DNA of 64,000 bases, taken from Bugula neritina (taxonomy: Eukaryota > Bryozoa > Gymnolaemata > Cheilostomatida > Bugulidae). The stretch covers positions 4,135,662 to 4,199,661 of the forward strand of contig OZ037770.1 of assembly GCA_964035545.1 (NCBI GenBank). The letters are read 5' to 3'. A model generated the notes under the pieces. The model was not told where the DNA came from. It did not search any database and saw nothing but the letters and a program-made list of their open reading frames with translations. Both the position numbers and the translations under genes were made by a program. Positions 1 through 11,106 of the stretch are shown one piece after another. How positions within the stretch are numbered: position 1 is the first letter of the stretch; each line of letters begins with the position of its first letter.

Positions 1-1099
1 AGCCCTACTATCTGCTTCACTGATTGCACAGCTCTAAAGACATTAAGTTACGGATTAGCTTAGCTTACTTCTATATTATGTATACTTCATAACTGTTGAG
101 AATTGAACTAATAGTATTAGAAGAGCATATATTATAAAACTAGTTTTTGTACCTTTTAGTTTAATGTTGAATTTCTACTTTACTATTATTTTGCTAAGCA
201 GGGTATCATTCTAACTATTTGAATTATGATCTGTACATTCCTAGTCTGTGATGAAATAAAATATATTTTGTAAATTGACATGTTATCAGTTTTCACATCC
301 TGTGCATGAGCTGAATCCACCTTTGATTCATAATCACTGAAGAGGTCAATTTTTGTTAATAAGTACCTCTAATAACTCCAAACCAGGTGTTTATGGTTTG
401 TGACTTGAAACTTACTTAAGTTCAACTTGTAACTACTTGATGGTCAACCATCCTAATAAATTTCACAGCATAATAAATTACAGTATAATTTAAAACACCT
501 GCAATCTAGTATAGGCTATCTTTTTCAGTGTGTTGAACTATAACATAATATGTTCTATTTAGACCTAATTCTACATACATATACCATCTTAATTTTAGAC
601 CTACATGTAGTCTTATATTGCATGCTAGTTGTTGGGACTTTACATATGCTGGGAAAGCTTTTCTCTAATGCATGATATATTTTCGCATATCTCAGCTATG
701 CCAGCTACATTATGCTTTTTCCATATTCAGTACAGCTACTACGCGAAAGCTAACCTTTTTCACTAGTTTAAAACCCAGAAGTTCCGCTTATCCGCACACT
801 TACACTTAAATATTTCTATACACAGCACTAGTGAAGACTTTTTGCTGTGATATACACAATTTAGACCAAGTATTATATACTAGTTAGACTTATTGCTATT
901 CAGATAATGTATTTCTCATTGCTACATAAGTTGCAACTGTTAGTTAAGTTTGAGTACGATTTACATATTTTGACAATACTCTATTTGAAGTTAAATCATG
1001 CGTTATTCTACAGTTTCACAGGGTACAACATCAACTTTTTAACTTCAACCAAATAAAGAGTGTTCTTTATGCTGACCTTCTCATGTATGACTATTATGT
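1..1099. other. AT-rich intergenic sequence, no gene seen
   Basis: No long reading frame, splice-supported exon or repeat was recognised. The sequence is AT-rich and ends at the 5' LTR of the gypsy element. The last four bases, ATGT, are the left copy of that element's target duplication. Confidence 0.6.
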
Positions 1100-1406
1100 T
1101 GTGGTGGCTCGTGGAGCTACCAACAGCACAATACGCAAGGTCGCGTATTGACCCGGAACTATGTACTCAGCCAATTAGCGAAGCTGCTAGTGAGTAGCAG
1201 TAGTTAGCTTCGGGGTACTAGTCAGTTGAGGATAGTGCAGTAAATTAAATAGACGTGTGACTTGTTAACTGTTATTATATCGTTTTTATTATGTATTCTT
1301 GTACTTAAAATATAACGATAACAACTCGACTCATCCTGGTGAAGTTCTCTAGCAGCAAATAGACTCTCTTGGTTACACATCAACCCTAATTCCGAAAAAG
1401 ATAACA
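1100..1406 (+). repeat. 5' LTR of the gypsy element
   Basis: About 307 bp, beginning TGTGGTGGCTCG and ending GATAACA. It aligns along its whole length with the sequence at 10798-11106, with scattered substitutions that indicate some age. It should carry the element's promoter, but no TATA box was assigned. Confidence 0.93.
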
Positions 1407-1407
1407 G

Positions 1408-1425
1408 TGGTGGCAGCGGTGGGAT
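1408..1425 (+). promoter_or_regulatory. Candidate primer-binding site
   Basis: TGGTGGCAGCGGTGGGAT lies one base after the 5' LTR, where a tRNA primer pairs in LTR retrotransposons. The minus-strand gypsy at 43-47.7 kb has TTGGTGGCAGCG in the same place, which supports the call. The matching tRNA was not identified. Confidence 0.6.
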
Positions 1426-1439
1426 AGTGTACATCAAAG

Positions 1440-2306
1440 ATGGAGACTGGAAATGCTAGAATGCAACCACCCCAAGTAGATGGTGAGCGTAGAAATGATG
1501 TTAATCCTGTGAATCATGTGGGGGAAGAAGCTTATCGATGTTGCTTGAAAGCCCCCACCTTTACTGGGTCAGAAGATGTCGAACAGTTTATACAGGAATT
1601 TAGAGAAGTAATGGATATTGCCCAATGGCCACATAGAGTGGCCCTTATCCAATTGCAGAGAGCGTTGACGGAGCAAGCCAAGCCGTACGGAGTAGGAATA
1701 AACGTAGACGGGATATTGGCTGCGTTGCGGGCCCGTTTTGGCATCTCCGCAAAAGACGCCAGGACCATGTTACAGAGATTGTGCCGCGCCTCGCGGACCT
1801 CGCTGCAAGAACATGCCGCGACGGTGAAGAAGCTGGCACAAATTGCATATGGTGATCTACCAACACAACACCAAGAGCGTTACACCTATGACGCTTTTGT
1901 CCAGTCACTAAACGACCTGGGCCTACACCATCAACTACGAGCTAAAGGGATAACCAGAATAGAGGATGCCCTGAAGGCTGCAGAAGCTTATCTGTTGGCT
2001 ACCCAAATGCATCGAGCGCAAAGGAACCTACCAGCAGTTGGAGTCAGTGCTGCCAGAGCTACGACGGACCACGAAGCTCTCCCTCTGGAAGCCGAAGTAG
2101 ACCGTATGGTAGAGATGTTGGGACAGCTGGTAACGATTCTGGCCGGCGCTGGCCCCGGTCGGGCCCTGCAGTTGTCCCCAACACCTGTGGGGCCGGGCTG
2201 GAGTAGTGCTGGTCAAGACCATGGACAGCAAGGACGACCCCAACACCAGGGGGCATTAAACTGTCACGGCCCGCGGACGCCCTTCCTCCCCGCGGGCCGA
2301 AACTGA
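1440..2306 (+). CDS. Gag-like capsid protein of the gypsy element
   Basis: A 288-codon frame starting at an ATG 34 bases after the 5' LTR. Residues of about 35-190 have the helical, tryptophan-containing make-up of retrotransposon Gag capsid domains (LKAPTFTGSEDVEQFIQEF near the start, a run of short helices after it), which form the particle around the RNA. The C-terminal part is low complexity and rich in Gly, Gln and Pro. A zinc knuckle would be expected after about residue 270 but is not readable; a single Cys-His remnant sits where the frame breaks, so a frameshift there is likely. Protease-RT follows in another frame. Confidence 0.8.
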   Translation: METGNARMQPPQVDGERRNDVNPVNHVGEEAYRCCLKAPTFTGSEDVEQFIQEFREVMDIAQWPHRVALIQLQRALTEQAKPYGVGINVDGILAALRARFGISAKDARTMLQRLCRASRTSLQEHAATVKKLAQIAYGDLPTQHQERYTYDAFVQSLNDLGLHHQLRAKGITRIEDALKAAEAYLLATQMHRAQRNLPAVGVSAARATTDHEALPLEAEVDRMVEMLGQLVTILAGAGPGRALQLSPTPVGPGWSSAGQDHGQQGRPQHQGALNCHGPRTPFLPAGRN

Positions 2307-2616
2307 AGGAGCATAGTGGGACACGCCGCCGCCTGTCCGTACGGACACGACGGTACACTCCCCCCGAGTGGCAGGTACCACGCAGGACTAGCAGGCCTGC
2401 ACAGCGGCCGAGTACCTTCTCCCTGCCACTCACCAACCGGTTCCACCGGTCACCTCGGGAAGAGGAGCCCGCCAATGAATTAGAGCCGGAAGGCCCAGTG
2501 GAGAGCCCCGAGTCCCGCCAGCACCAACCACGCCGCCGGAAACCCCGTAAACCACGGGTAAAACCCCCGCCGTCCTACCCATTCAGGACAACACATGCTA
2601 TTTCCTACCCGGAAAA

Positions 2617-4017
2617 GTGGCGGGTAACGCCGTCACCTTCTTGCTAGACTCCGGTTGTACTACCAACCTTCTCAGTCGTAGAATCTTTGAGGCACTGCCT
2701 CGCCGGGACAGGGATAGAGTACGACCGTATATGGGAGAGCATGGCACCCTAGCGGACGGGTCGTGCCTTCCCTTCTACGGTATTATCGAGCTCCCTGGGC
2801 GTGTCCGAGACCAGGCTGTACAAGAGACCTTTGTCATAAGCCAACTGGAGGAAAATGCTATCCTCGGAATGCTTTTCTTGAAGCAGCACCAACGCCGCAT
2901 AGACTTTAGCAAGTCGGCAGTGCTGATGGGCGGGCGAGAACTCGCCTGTGTGGATAAGTTTGGGCGTCCTCTGGTGGGCGGTGTTCAGGTAGTCCGAAAC
3001 TGCACTGTACCCGGACGCTCCAGAGCCACTATCTACTGCCCAGTGAACAGCAGCCGGATAGCAAGACTCGGGGTCGTTGAAAGCGCGCACGAAAGGATCC
3101 AACTCGCCAGTAGTTTAAACCGACTAACTGAGCGAGGGGAGATCTTAGTGCAGTGTGTCAACCCCTTTACCAAGCCCATCGAGCTTTTAGCTGGGTCAAT
3201 GCTGGGCCGGTTCCACTCCGTCCAGGAAGAGGACGTGGGCCCATCGCTGGGTGATGCGACGGAGGCACCCCCTCGGCACCCTACTCAAAAGAGAGGGGTG
3301 GTCCCAACACATGTCCGGGAGTTATATGAGACAGCCTGTGGTGGCTGCGCGAGCAACCAGGAACGCCAAGTTATGGCGAGGTTGCTACGCGACTACGGTG
3401 ATGTGTTCAGCAGCGGAGATCATGACGTGGGGCTGACTGGAGTTGTCAGACACGAAACACCGCTGACTGCAGGGACGACCCCTGTCCGGCAACCCACACG
3501 AAGGCTGGGCCCGGAGAAAGAGAAGGAGGTTAGCCGACAAGTACGGGATCTTCTGGACCGGGGACTCATAGAGCCCGCCCGTAGTGCGTGGAGCTCGCCG
3601 GTCGTACTGGTCCGGAAGAAAGACAGCAGTTGGCGGTTCTGTGTGGATTACCGCAAACTCAATAGCGTAACCATACAGGACGCCTACCCTCTACCTCGTA
3701 TTGACGAGTCATTGGACGCCCTTGCCGGCAGCAAGTACTTCAGTACGTTAGACTTGCTGAGTGGCTACTGGCAAGTTCCTCTGAGTCCCGACGCCCAGGA
3801 GAAAGCGGCGTTTATCACACGGGACGGTTTGTGGAAGTGGAAGGTGTTGTCTTTCGGGTTTCTCTCCGCCCCAGCCACCTTCCAGAGGCTGATGGAGCAA
3901 GTCCTCAGTGGGCTCCATTGGAAGACACTGCTGATCTACCTCGATGATGTCATCGTGAACTCTCCAGACTTTGAGACGCATGTCAGTTGTCTGCAGAAGG
4001 TCTTCAAGAGACTCTGA
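2617..4017 (+). pseudogene. Gypsy pol, first part: aspartic protease and reverse transcriptase
   Basis: The frame (466 codons as listed from a GTG; it is open further upstream, so it is a continuation rather than a true start) has the retropepsin motif LLDSGCTTNLLS near residue 10. The reverse transcriptase follows: SSPVVLVRKKDSSWRFCVDYRKLN, the TLDLLSGYWQVPL block, the FGLxxAPATFQ-like block and catalytic YLDD near residue 446. It ends at TGA 4015-4017 where the family normally has arginine, so the stop probably arose by CGA to TGA. The rest of the RT lies beyond the DNA transposon at 4037-6601. Function: polyprotein processing and synthesis of element cDNA. Inactive as it stands. Confidence 0.93.
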
Positions 4018-4955
4018 GGTGCCGGTCTTAAGCTCACACAGTTAGTTTAATGTCATTACTTTCCAGAATCAGGCACTGCTTTATGTTATATATAAACGGT
4101 TTCCAGGGGATAGCTCGAACAGTTTTTGTCTCACATTAACAAATTTTACATGAAAAGATAGCTCTTGCATTCTTCTTTCATATACTTTTTTAATTTTTCA
4201 ATAAAAAATTTTCTGAGAAAGTTGTTGCATAATAAGTAAAATTTTACACCCTCCATGTTCCACTGCTGTAGCACAGGGGATTCATTTTATATAGTCTAAA
4301 AGTTAAACTTGACATTCCTTGATATGTTTTCTCTAATATAATTTCTTTGTTTTTTGAAATTCTGTTTATGCTCTTCACAATTTGGTAAAAACATACACCA
4401 TTTTGCAAGTTTCACTGCAATTTTCTAAATTCTTCATATGGTGGTTCTAGCTACGCTCCTGTGACTAATTATAACATTCCTAGTACGTTTGCCGCTCTGC
4501 GCGCTATCACAATAACATATAGTACCCTCTCGCACAAATTGGCAATCTATTGGATTTCTGCCAATATAATGTTCCCTGTTTTACATTAGCGCTTAGCTGA
4601 ATCATCTCACTATGTTACAATAATATATTGAAAATGCCTCAGCACAACATAATTCTTTGTTTGTTTGGCAGAGTTAATTTCAGCTAAATCACTTCACTTT
4701 GCAGTCTTGTCAGTAAAGGTCTGTCTATAGCGCAGCAGGTGTACTTTCAGTTTCTCTAATTCACATATAATTATTTTAAGTACATTGTATTCTATAAGAT
4801 CAATTTAAGGTTTAGTCCAGTGTTCAGTATCTAATTATTATGCATGTATGTTGTCTTACTGTTGAACAAAAGTTAAAAAAAACTTTACAATTATAGCCAT
4901 ATTTATTATACATGCGTAGGATTTGCATAAGTTGACAAAAAAATTGCAACAAAAC

Positions 4956-5017
4956 AGGGTTGAACCATGACCAACCAACTCGTCACTGACGCCTCTTACC
5001 TCTGGACCACGCTGTCA
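4956..5017 (-). repeat. tRNA-derived SINE head
   Basis: Read on the minus strand, the sequence has an A-box-like GTGGTCCAGAGG and, about 40 bases on, a B-box-like GGTTCAACCC. This is the spacing of a tRNA gene's internal promoter. No complete cloverleaf was drawn, and the segment lies in the extra 1 kb of copy 1 of the TIR transposon. A SINE is more likely than a working tRNA gene. Confidence 0.45.
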
Positions 5018-5773
5018 TCGTTTATGAACCGCGCACTATATGAGTAACTATCATTACATAAATATTTCGCGCGCAAATGGGTTATAATTATTAGGCTGTC
5101 AATTCATGTTGATAGCGGTCAACTGTTGCAATAGTCTCGGGTTACTAGCAAAGCTAATGGTTTTGAACAAATAACCCAAAAGTTTAAAAATAGTAGCTTG
5201 CAATATATTACTAGCTACAAAAACAGGTCTGAAATAGACTGGTAAAGCAAGCTCTTATTGTAGAGTTTGCAGATGTGCTCTAAAATAAAACTTAAACTGT
5301 AAGCTATTACATAAGTATTTGTATGCGAGAGATAAATGGACATTACTGAGTTTCTGGAAAACAACATACTTGAAGTTAACTTTGACAATGGTGTGTTATT
5401 TTCATCATAGCTAGCCTATAGCATAAATCTCTAATCATATGAATCTTTATGAAGCCCACAGCTCATGTAAGGGTGGCAATGTAATTTGAAACGAACAATT
5501 ATGTTGCTGCATTGTGTCTAAGGTATACTAGAGAGCAGAATTTGGTTTTACTAGCCTACCCCAACGGCATTCTACAATGCAGCTTATATGCTGGCAGTTG
5601 TAATAAGTACTGCCAATAGCAAGGTTACTATCACTGCTAGCTCTGTGCAGTATGTAACCTCTTGAATAATTGCGCCAATTTTAAACTCTTGGAAGTTGGC
5701 CAAGTTATCATATCGCAGCCAGCCACCGGAGACAAAGCATCAGAGCTATTCACATAATATTATACTGATGCAC

Positions 5774-5820
5774 TTGGTAGCAGAGTGGCTAATCTAATAT
5801 AGTTCATAGTTCAACACCCT
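5774..5820 (+). repeat. tRNA-like segment carried by the TIR transposon family
   Basis: GGTAGCAGAGTGGCT resembles an A box and AGTTCAACACCC, about 20 bases on, a B box. The same segment is present in inverted orientation in copy 2 (about 48690-48760), so it belongs to the ancestral transposon rather than to a later insertion. The short spacing argues against a functional tRNA. Confidence 0.35.
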
Positions 5821-6601
5821 TTACTTTGGGAATACAGCCTCTTTTTTTAGGTTTACCTTACAAAGCATGAAAATATCTAAATTGATATTCTGATAATTTA
5901 GAGTTACATTTTGAAAACTAGGTTAATTGCACTTGTTTGCACAACAACAATAATAAAATAGATATTATGCAGTATAATAAAAACACACATAATACTATAT
6001 AATAAATTATAATGATAATAATATAATATTATAAGTACCATTACTGCATTTTATAAATCACATGGTTGCCAAAAAAATGTATCACAAATTTTGTAATTAT
6101 ACATCAAAAATAGAACTAGCTAGGCAGCAGGTTAGAATAGAGTAAATTTTTAAAACATGAAATCATGATTTGACTATTGTTTTATTTAGGCCAACCAACC
6201 TAGGAATACAAGATTGGGTTTTAGCTGACAGTTTATAACATTTAGCTTTTGAGCCAGCAGCACTGGCACTTGTGAAGTATGGGCAAAGTTAGTGAAGCGA
6301 GACTAACAAGCACTCAAATACAAGGCATATTGAGACACAATAACAAGTCAGGAGCGTATAAATTGAAAAGAATGTGGAAGGGGGACTATGTTTTTCAACA
6401 AGCTATAACTTAAACATGAATTGGCTTTTGAAAAAAATTAAAAAGTATATTGGAGAACATAAGTTTCTTTATCTTTTCATATTTTTTTTGTTCCTGTGAC
6501 ATTCAACCTGTTCGAGCTATCAGTGGAACATTGTTCATATAGAACATAAAGCACCTGGCAAAGAGCCAGAAAATGAAAAGTATGACCTTAAACTAACTGT
6601 G

Positions 6602-9193
6602 CAAACCTTCCAAGTGCGCTCTATTGCAGCCGGAGGTCAAGTACCTGGGGCACGTTGTCAGTCGAAACGGCGTGGCAACGGATCCCGAAAAGGTACGGGC
6701 GATAGAAGACTGGGTCACCCCCAAAGACTTGACCGGACTCCGGGCTTTCTTGGGGCTGGTAGGGTATTACAGGCAATACATACCAGACTTTGCGGGCATA
6801 GCACAGCCGTTAAACCGTCTCACCGCAAAGGGAGTGACGTGGCAGTGGACCCCAGTCGAACAAGGAGCGTTCGACCGCCTCAAGGGCTGCCTACTAACGG
6901 CGCCCATCTTGGCCTACCCAGACCCCACTCTGGAGTACATCCTCGACACTGACGCCAGTGACCAAAATGTTGGCGCTGTGCTGTCTCAAGTGCAGGAAGG
7001 CCGAGAGGTAGTAGTAGCCTACTACATCAAGTCTCTCTCACCCACTGAACGAAATTACTGCACTACCTGCAAGGAGCAGCTGGCAGTAATCAAGTCAGTG
7101 AAGCACTTTAGACCATACTTATACGGCAGGAAGTTCCGGCTGCGTACGGATCACGCCTCGCTGATCTGATTGTGCAAGAGAGCAGAGCCCTCCAGTCAGG
7201 TCACCCGGTGGCTTGAAATCCTAGCTGAATTCGCGTACCGGATCGAACATCGACCGGGCAAGAGGCACAGCAACGCGGATGGTTTGAGCTGCCGACCTGA
7301 TGGAGGTTGCAAACAGTGTCTCAACATCGAGAAGAGGGACGGAGGTCCCCCGCGATGTGAGTTGGAGACGTTGGCTCACCACGGAGCACCGTTTGACTGG
7401 GACCGGGGTCAACTCAGGCAGAAAGTTGACGAGTCCCCGGAGGTTGTACAAAACCTCCGCGCCAATCCTGTACTGGCCGATAATGTCTGAGAGCTGAAGA
7501 AGCTCCAAGAAGAGCTGCCTGGGGTAGTGGCAGACATATATCGGGCCAAGAAGGAAGGGCGACGACCCAGCGAGGAACGCATATGCCAGGGATGCGCCGA
7601 GTTCCGGCTATACTGTCAGCGTTGGGACTCGCTGCGAATCGGGCAGGATGGTTTACTGACCATCTTTCTAGCTGCCAGCGGCAGACACCCGGAGAGGAAG
7701 AGGGTGGTCTGTCCCACTGCCATCCGCCGTGAGCTGATTTGGGACACTCACAAACAGGCCCACGCAGGGGTCAAGAGAGTGATCTCCAAATTACGACTCC
7801 GGTGGTATTGGCCACAAATGGAGCGGGACGTCCGACTCAGAGTCAAACAGTGTGAGATCTGCCAGGCCAGTAAGCATGGCCGTCTCCCTGGTGAAGCGGG
7901 ACAGAGGAGGCTATATGCTGGAAGGCCTTGGCAAGTAGTTGCTGTAGACCTGGTCGGACCCATGCTCCAAACACCCAGAGGCAATAGTTGGATCCTAGTA
8001 TTGACCGACCACTTCACAAGTTGGGCGGACGCTCTGGCCATCCCAGACGCGTCAGCCCCAACAGTGGCCAGGGTACTAGACCAACATGTATTCTGTTATT
8101 TCGGTCTCCCCGAACAGATACACTCTGATCAAGGCGCTTAGTTCCAGTCTCAACTGATGAGCGACCTTTGCCGCCTCTGGGGAGTAAATCAGAGCAGGAC
8201 CACCCCCTACCACCCCCAAGGTAATGGGGTGGTGGAGCGCAACAACCGGATGCTAGGTGATGCGCTCCGGAGTCTCCTCCTTGGACGCAGCCAAGAGGAA
8301 TGGGACACGGTGTTGCTGCAGGTCATGCGTGTCTACCGTAGCACCCCACACACCAGTACTGGTGAGACCCTAAACCTCTTGATGCTCGGGAGAGAGACCT
8401 GGGTTCCTGACCATCTTACCTACCACGTTCCAGAGCAAGACAACTCGGTTCACGAGTATGCCAGTGAACTAGTGGAACAGATGAAGGCCGCACATGAAAT
8501 GCTGCGCAAACAGCAGTGGAAGGTGCGACACGAAGATTCCGAGGAACCACCCGTCTACCAAACGGGAGATAAGGTGTGGATGGTCAATTACCGTAGGCGT
8601 CGTGGACAGGCGGCTAAGTTACAGCCTAAGTTTCTGGGACCCTACATGATTGTCGAGGCTATGCCCAACCATACGTACGAGATTGAGCGCTCAGGACAGG
8701 TGTCTATCCAGAATGAGTCTTGCTTGAAGCTGTATTGGGCTAGCCCCGACGCAGTGGGAGAAGCCCCCCCCCGTTGTTGGAGCCCAGGAGGCAGACAACA
8801 ACACGCGGGCGACGGCGGCATGGATCTGAATATGAAGTGGTCATACCGCGAGAGGAAGACTTGGTGAGAGAAGAGTGACAGCTTTTGCCAACAAAAGCAC
8901 GTCCGCCGCCGCCAAGTCTGATTCCATCATTTCCAGAAACCGAGCCGGTTCCAGAAGTGCAAACCCCCACGGAGGGAGGGGCTCCATCCGGAGAACAAGA
9001 AGAAGTGACCGCTAACGGTGAAGTAGAGACGCCATTAGAGGCCCCTGCTAATAAACCGGCGAGCGTGTCACCCCCCCTAGAACGGGGACAGTGTACAAGA
9101 AAACCTCCACCATATTTAAAAGACTTCGTATGTGACTGCATTAGAAGCGGCACGCATGAAAGTCTAGGGGAAAACCGTACGGGGAAATGTTAG
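6602..9193 (+). pseudogene. Gypsy pol, second part: RT end, RNase H, integrase
   Basis: The frame resumes at the RT thumb (LQPEVKYLGHVVSRNGV) and runs into RNase H (YILDTDASDQNVGAVLSQ; RTDHASLI). The integrase has an HHCC-type zinc-binding region (H-x3-H near 7750, CEIC near 7855) and a DDE core with D in VAVDLVGP, D in HSDQG and E in GVVERNNR. The C-terminal tail after 8757 is proline-rich. Breaks: TGA 7167-7169 (expected Trp), TGA 7488-7490, TAG 8139-8141 (expected Gln), and a frame change at the run of C near 8763-8771. Function when intact: RNA removal and insertion of cDNA. Dead copy. Confidence 0.93.
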
Positions 9194-9447
9194 AGTTGTG
9201 AACCCCACGCAAATATCAACTTTTGCGAGGGCGGAGTAGTGGGAGGAATTAATGCGCATAAAGCAAATAGTTCCGACCTCGTGCCTCAGAAACGATGCCC
9301 AGCCTTTTTTTACGCTGACATCGCCAAGGGCAGACGTACTTCACAATTAGCTCCAACCTTACCAAGAACAATGAGTATAGACGCTAATACCGAGTTCACA
9401 GGTAACCCAGTATAAGTTTTGTATTCCTATCCATAAAAACAGGCTCG

Positions 9448-10508
9448 ATGCCAGTAAATTCTGAGCTAATTCATCAGATTGAATCAGAATTACTGGGGAC
9501 CACGTTTCACGTGAGTGACGACGAGGACACTGTAATGGCCGACGGTCTGTTAGACCTGGAGCTAGACACTGTTCTTAGTCAGTCCACACATGATTCACTG
9601 GTCTCTCGAGTGCATTCTAAAAGTTGTGACTCTCAGACTAGTAACAGTCGACAGTCACTAGAATTATGTTGTGAAGATCCACTGCGATCTGACAATAATT
9701 CTACTTTTGTAGACACACTCGCGCCCGTCTCTCCGGGCATGCCTTCCCTAGAGATGGCGTGGGACCCAGAGCCGGCCCCACCAACTTCCACAACCAGACA
9801 ACTGCCACCCCAGCTAAAAGCAACCTCTAACTGGACTACCCCTGCCACAGAGACAGAAATTAAGAAATATAGAGGGGATGACAATACCCGCGAATGCCAG
9901 CTATGTCAACAGCGGTTCACAACTCATCGTAGATTAAGAGTCCACTTGCCGCAGCATTTTATCACAACGTTCTGCCCCTGCGGGGAATATAGTGATCACC
10001 GAGACTATCTACTGCGTCATCAACGCACCATGCGTTGCTTTCAGGGACATGTATACGACGTGGATAAATCATCTTACTCAGCATTTCTCGAAGCTATCAG
10101 ACCTCTCATCACCGACCCAGCTCGGCTATCTTGCCTGGAGCAAGGCTTTCCCTCCCCGAGACCCATCATCTCGGAACCCGTAGATAAACCTACGAAGTCA
10201 TCTAATTCCCCACCTCTCAGCCCCATACGTCAACCACATACACTCCCCCGTGTCGTACTACAGAGGATAGACACGAGGACGTACACACTTCCTCCCCACT
10301 CCCATCCGCAGAACGAAAAAGACACCGGCAGCAGCAGACTTTCTCCCACTCATCCCCTCTGGCCCGCAACCTATGAGAAGTAGAGACTAGGGCAAACGAA
10401 CTGGAACAAGAGGTCTACAGACTGGCCCCCCACATTCATGCCGCATCCAGTGAGCTCCGGTCGCTACAGGAGTCTATCAAACGTATGAAACGAGCAGCCC
10501 AGGTTTAA
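9448..10508 (+). pseudogene. Third ORF of the gypsy element: C2H2 zinc finger plus C-terminal coiled coil
   Basis: An open frame of 311 codons runs from ATG 9448 to 10383. Its N-terminal half is acidic and Ser/Thr-rich. Residues of about 145-200 hold CQLCQQRFTTHRRLRVHLPQH, spaced like a C2H2 finger, then a second Cys-His cluster (FCPCGEY, YLLRHQRTMRC). Comparison with the related copy at 12930-13545 shows the protein originally continued to about 10508 with a heptad-like, Leu/Glu-rich tail; here that part is cut off by a one-base frameshift near 10300 and a CGA-to-TGA stop at 10374-10376. It occupies the env position, between integrase and polypurine tract, but has no signal peptide or transmembrane segment. 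Function unknown; nucleic-acid binding is likely. Confidence 0.75.
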
Positions 10509-10783
10509 CATGAGTGCCCTCTCCAGCCTCCCACCTCACTCCTCTACTACCTCTCTGTGGCATTCCCTACCGTTACTGTGGCATGTAGTCTACCTGTAGA
10601 TAAGACTTACTAATTACCTAGTGTCATTCATTGTGTATATATTTTTTTTATACATATATATATATATATATATCTAACTAGATTGGTTCCTGTATGTACA
10701 TTTTACATCTTTTCTCTCATTAGTCCACTGATGTACCTAGTTACTCGTGAATTATATTTTATATATCAGAAAGAGGGCTTTCT

Positions 10784-10797
10784 GCTGGTGGGGGCGG
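10784..10797 (+). promoter_or_regulatory. Polypurine tract of the gypsy element
   Basis: GCTGGTGGGGGCGG ends exactly at the 3' LTR. It is the expected primer for plus-strand DNA synthesis. The same arrangement, GCTGGAGGGGACGG before an LTR, recurs at 17440-17453. Confidence 0.75.
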
Positions 10798-11106
10798 TGT
10801 GGTGGCTCGAGGAGCTACCAACAGCACAATACGCAAGGTCGCGTATTGACCTGGAACTATGTACTCAGCCAATTAGCGAAGCTGCTAATGAGTAGCAGTA
10901 GTTAGCTTCGCGCTACTAGCCAGTTGAGAATAGTGCAGTAAATTAAATAGACGTGTGACTTGTTAACTGTGATTATATCATTTTTATTATGTATATTATT
11001 GTACTTAAAATATAACGATATCAACTCGACTTATCCTGGTGAAGTTCTCTAGCAGCAAATAGACTCTCTTGGTTACACATCAACCCTAATTCTGAAAAAA
11101 ATAACA
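10798..11106 (+). repeat. 3' LTR of the gypsy element
   Basis: Second copy of the 1100-1406 LTR, starting TGTGGTGGCTCG and ending AATAACA, followed at once by ATGT, the right copy of the target duplication. Confidence 0.93.

Larger units (their letters stand above)
4037..6601. mobile_element. Non-autonomous TIR DNA transposon (copy 1), inserted in gypsy pol
   Basis: The ends are inverted repeats starting CACAGTTAGTTTAA, with similarity running about 55 bp further in (both reach a GCACTGCTTTATG / CCAGGTGCTTTATG motif). Cutting it out restores the pol frame around L-K-P-S-K-C exactly, leaving CA duplicated on each side, so a 2-bp target duplication is likely. It contains no frame longer than about 60 codons and so carries no transposase. 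A shorter inverted copy is at 47915-49500. Relative to that copy this one has about 1 kb of extra sequence (about 4400-5430), which contains a tRNA-like SINE. The superfamily is not assigned. Confidence 0.88.
1100..11106 (+). mobile_element. Ty3/gypsy LTR retrotransposon, decayed, with a third ORF and a nested DNA transposon
   Basis: Two closely similar LTRs (1100-1406 and 10798-11106), each starting TG and ending CA, bound the element, and ATGT directly flanks both outer ends (1096-1099 and 11107-11110) as a 4-bp target duplication. Inside, in order, are a candidate primer-binding site, gag, protease-RT, RNase H and integrase, an extra zinc-finger ORF, and a G-rich polypurine tract. The order PR-RT-RH-IN is that of Ty3/gypsy elements. 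Pol is interrupted by a TIR transposon at 4037-6601. Several in-frame stops and frameshifts show that it no longer encodes a working polyprotein. Removing the nested transposon leaves about 7.4 kb. Confidence 0.95.

Noticed and set aside
1645-2475. Several minus-strand frames across gag
   Set aside because: They are shadows of the plus-strand gag frame in GC-richer sequence.
2307-2616. Zinc-knuckle domain between gag and protease
   Set aside because: Expected there, but no CCHC pattern is readable in any frame of this copy.
9448-10383. Third gypsy ORF as an env glycoprotein
   Set aside because: No signal peptide, transmembrane segment or fusion-peptide-like region; Cys-His spacing fits zinc fingers.
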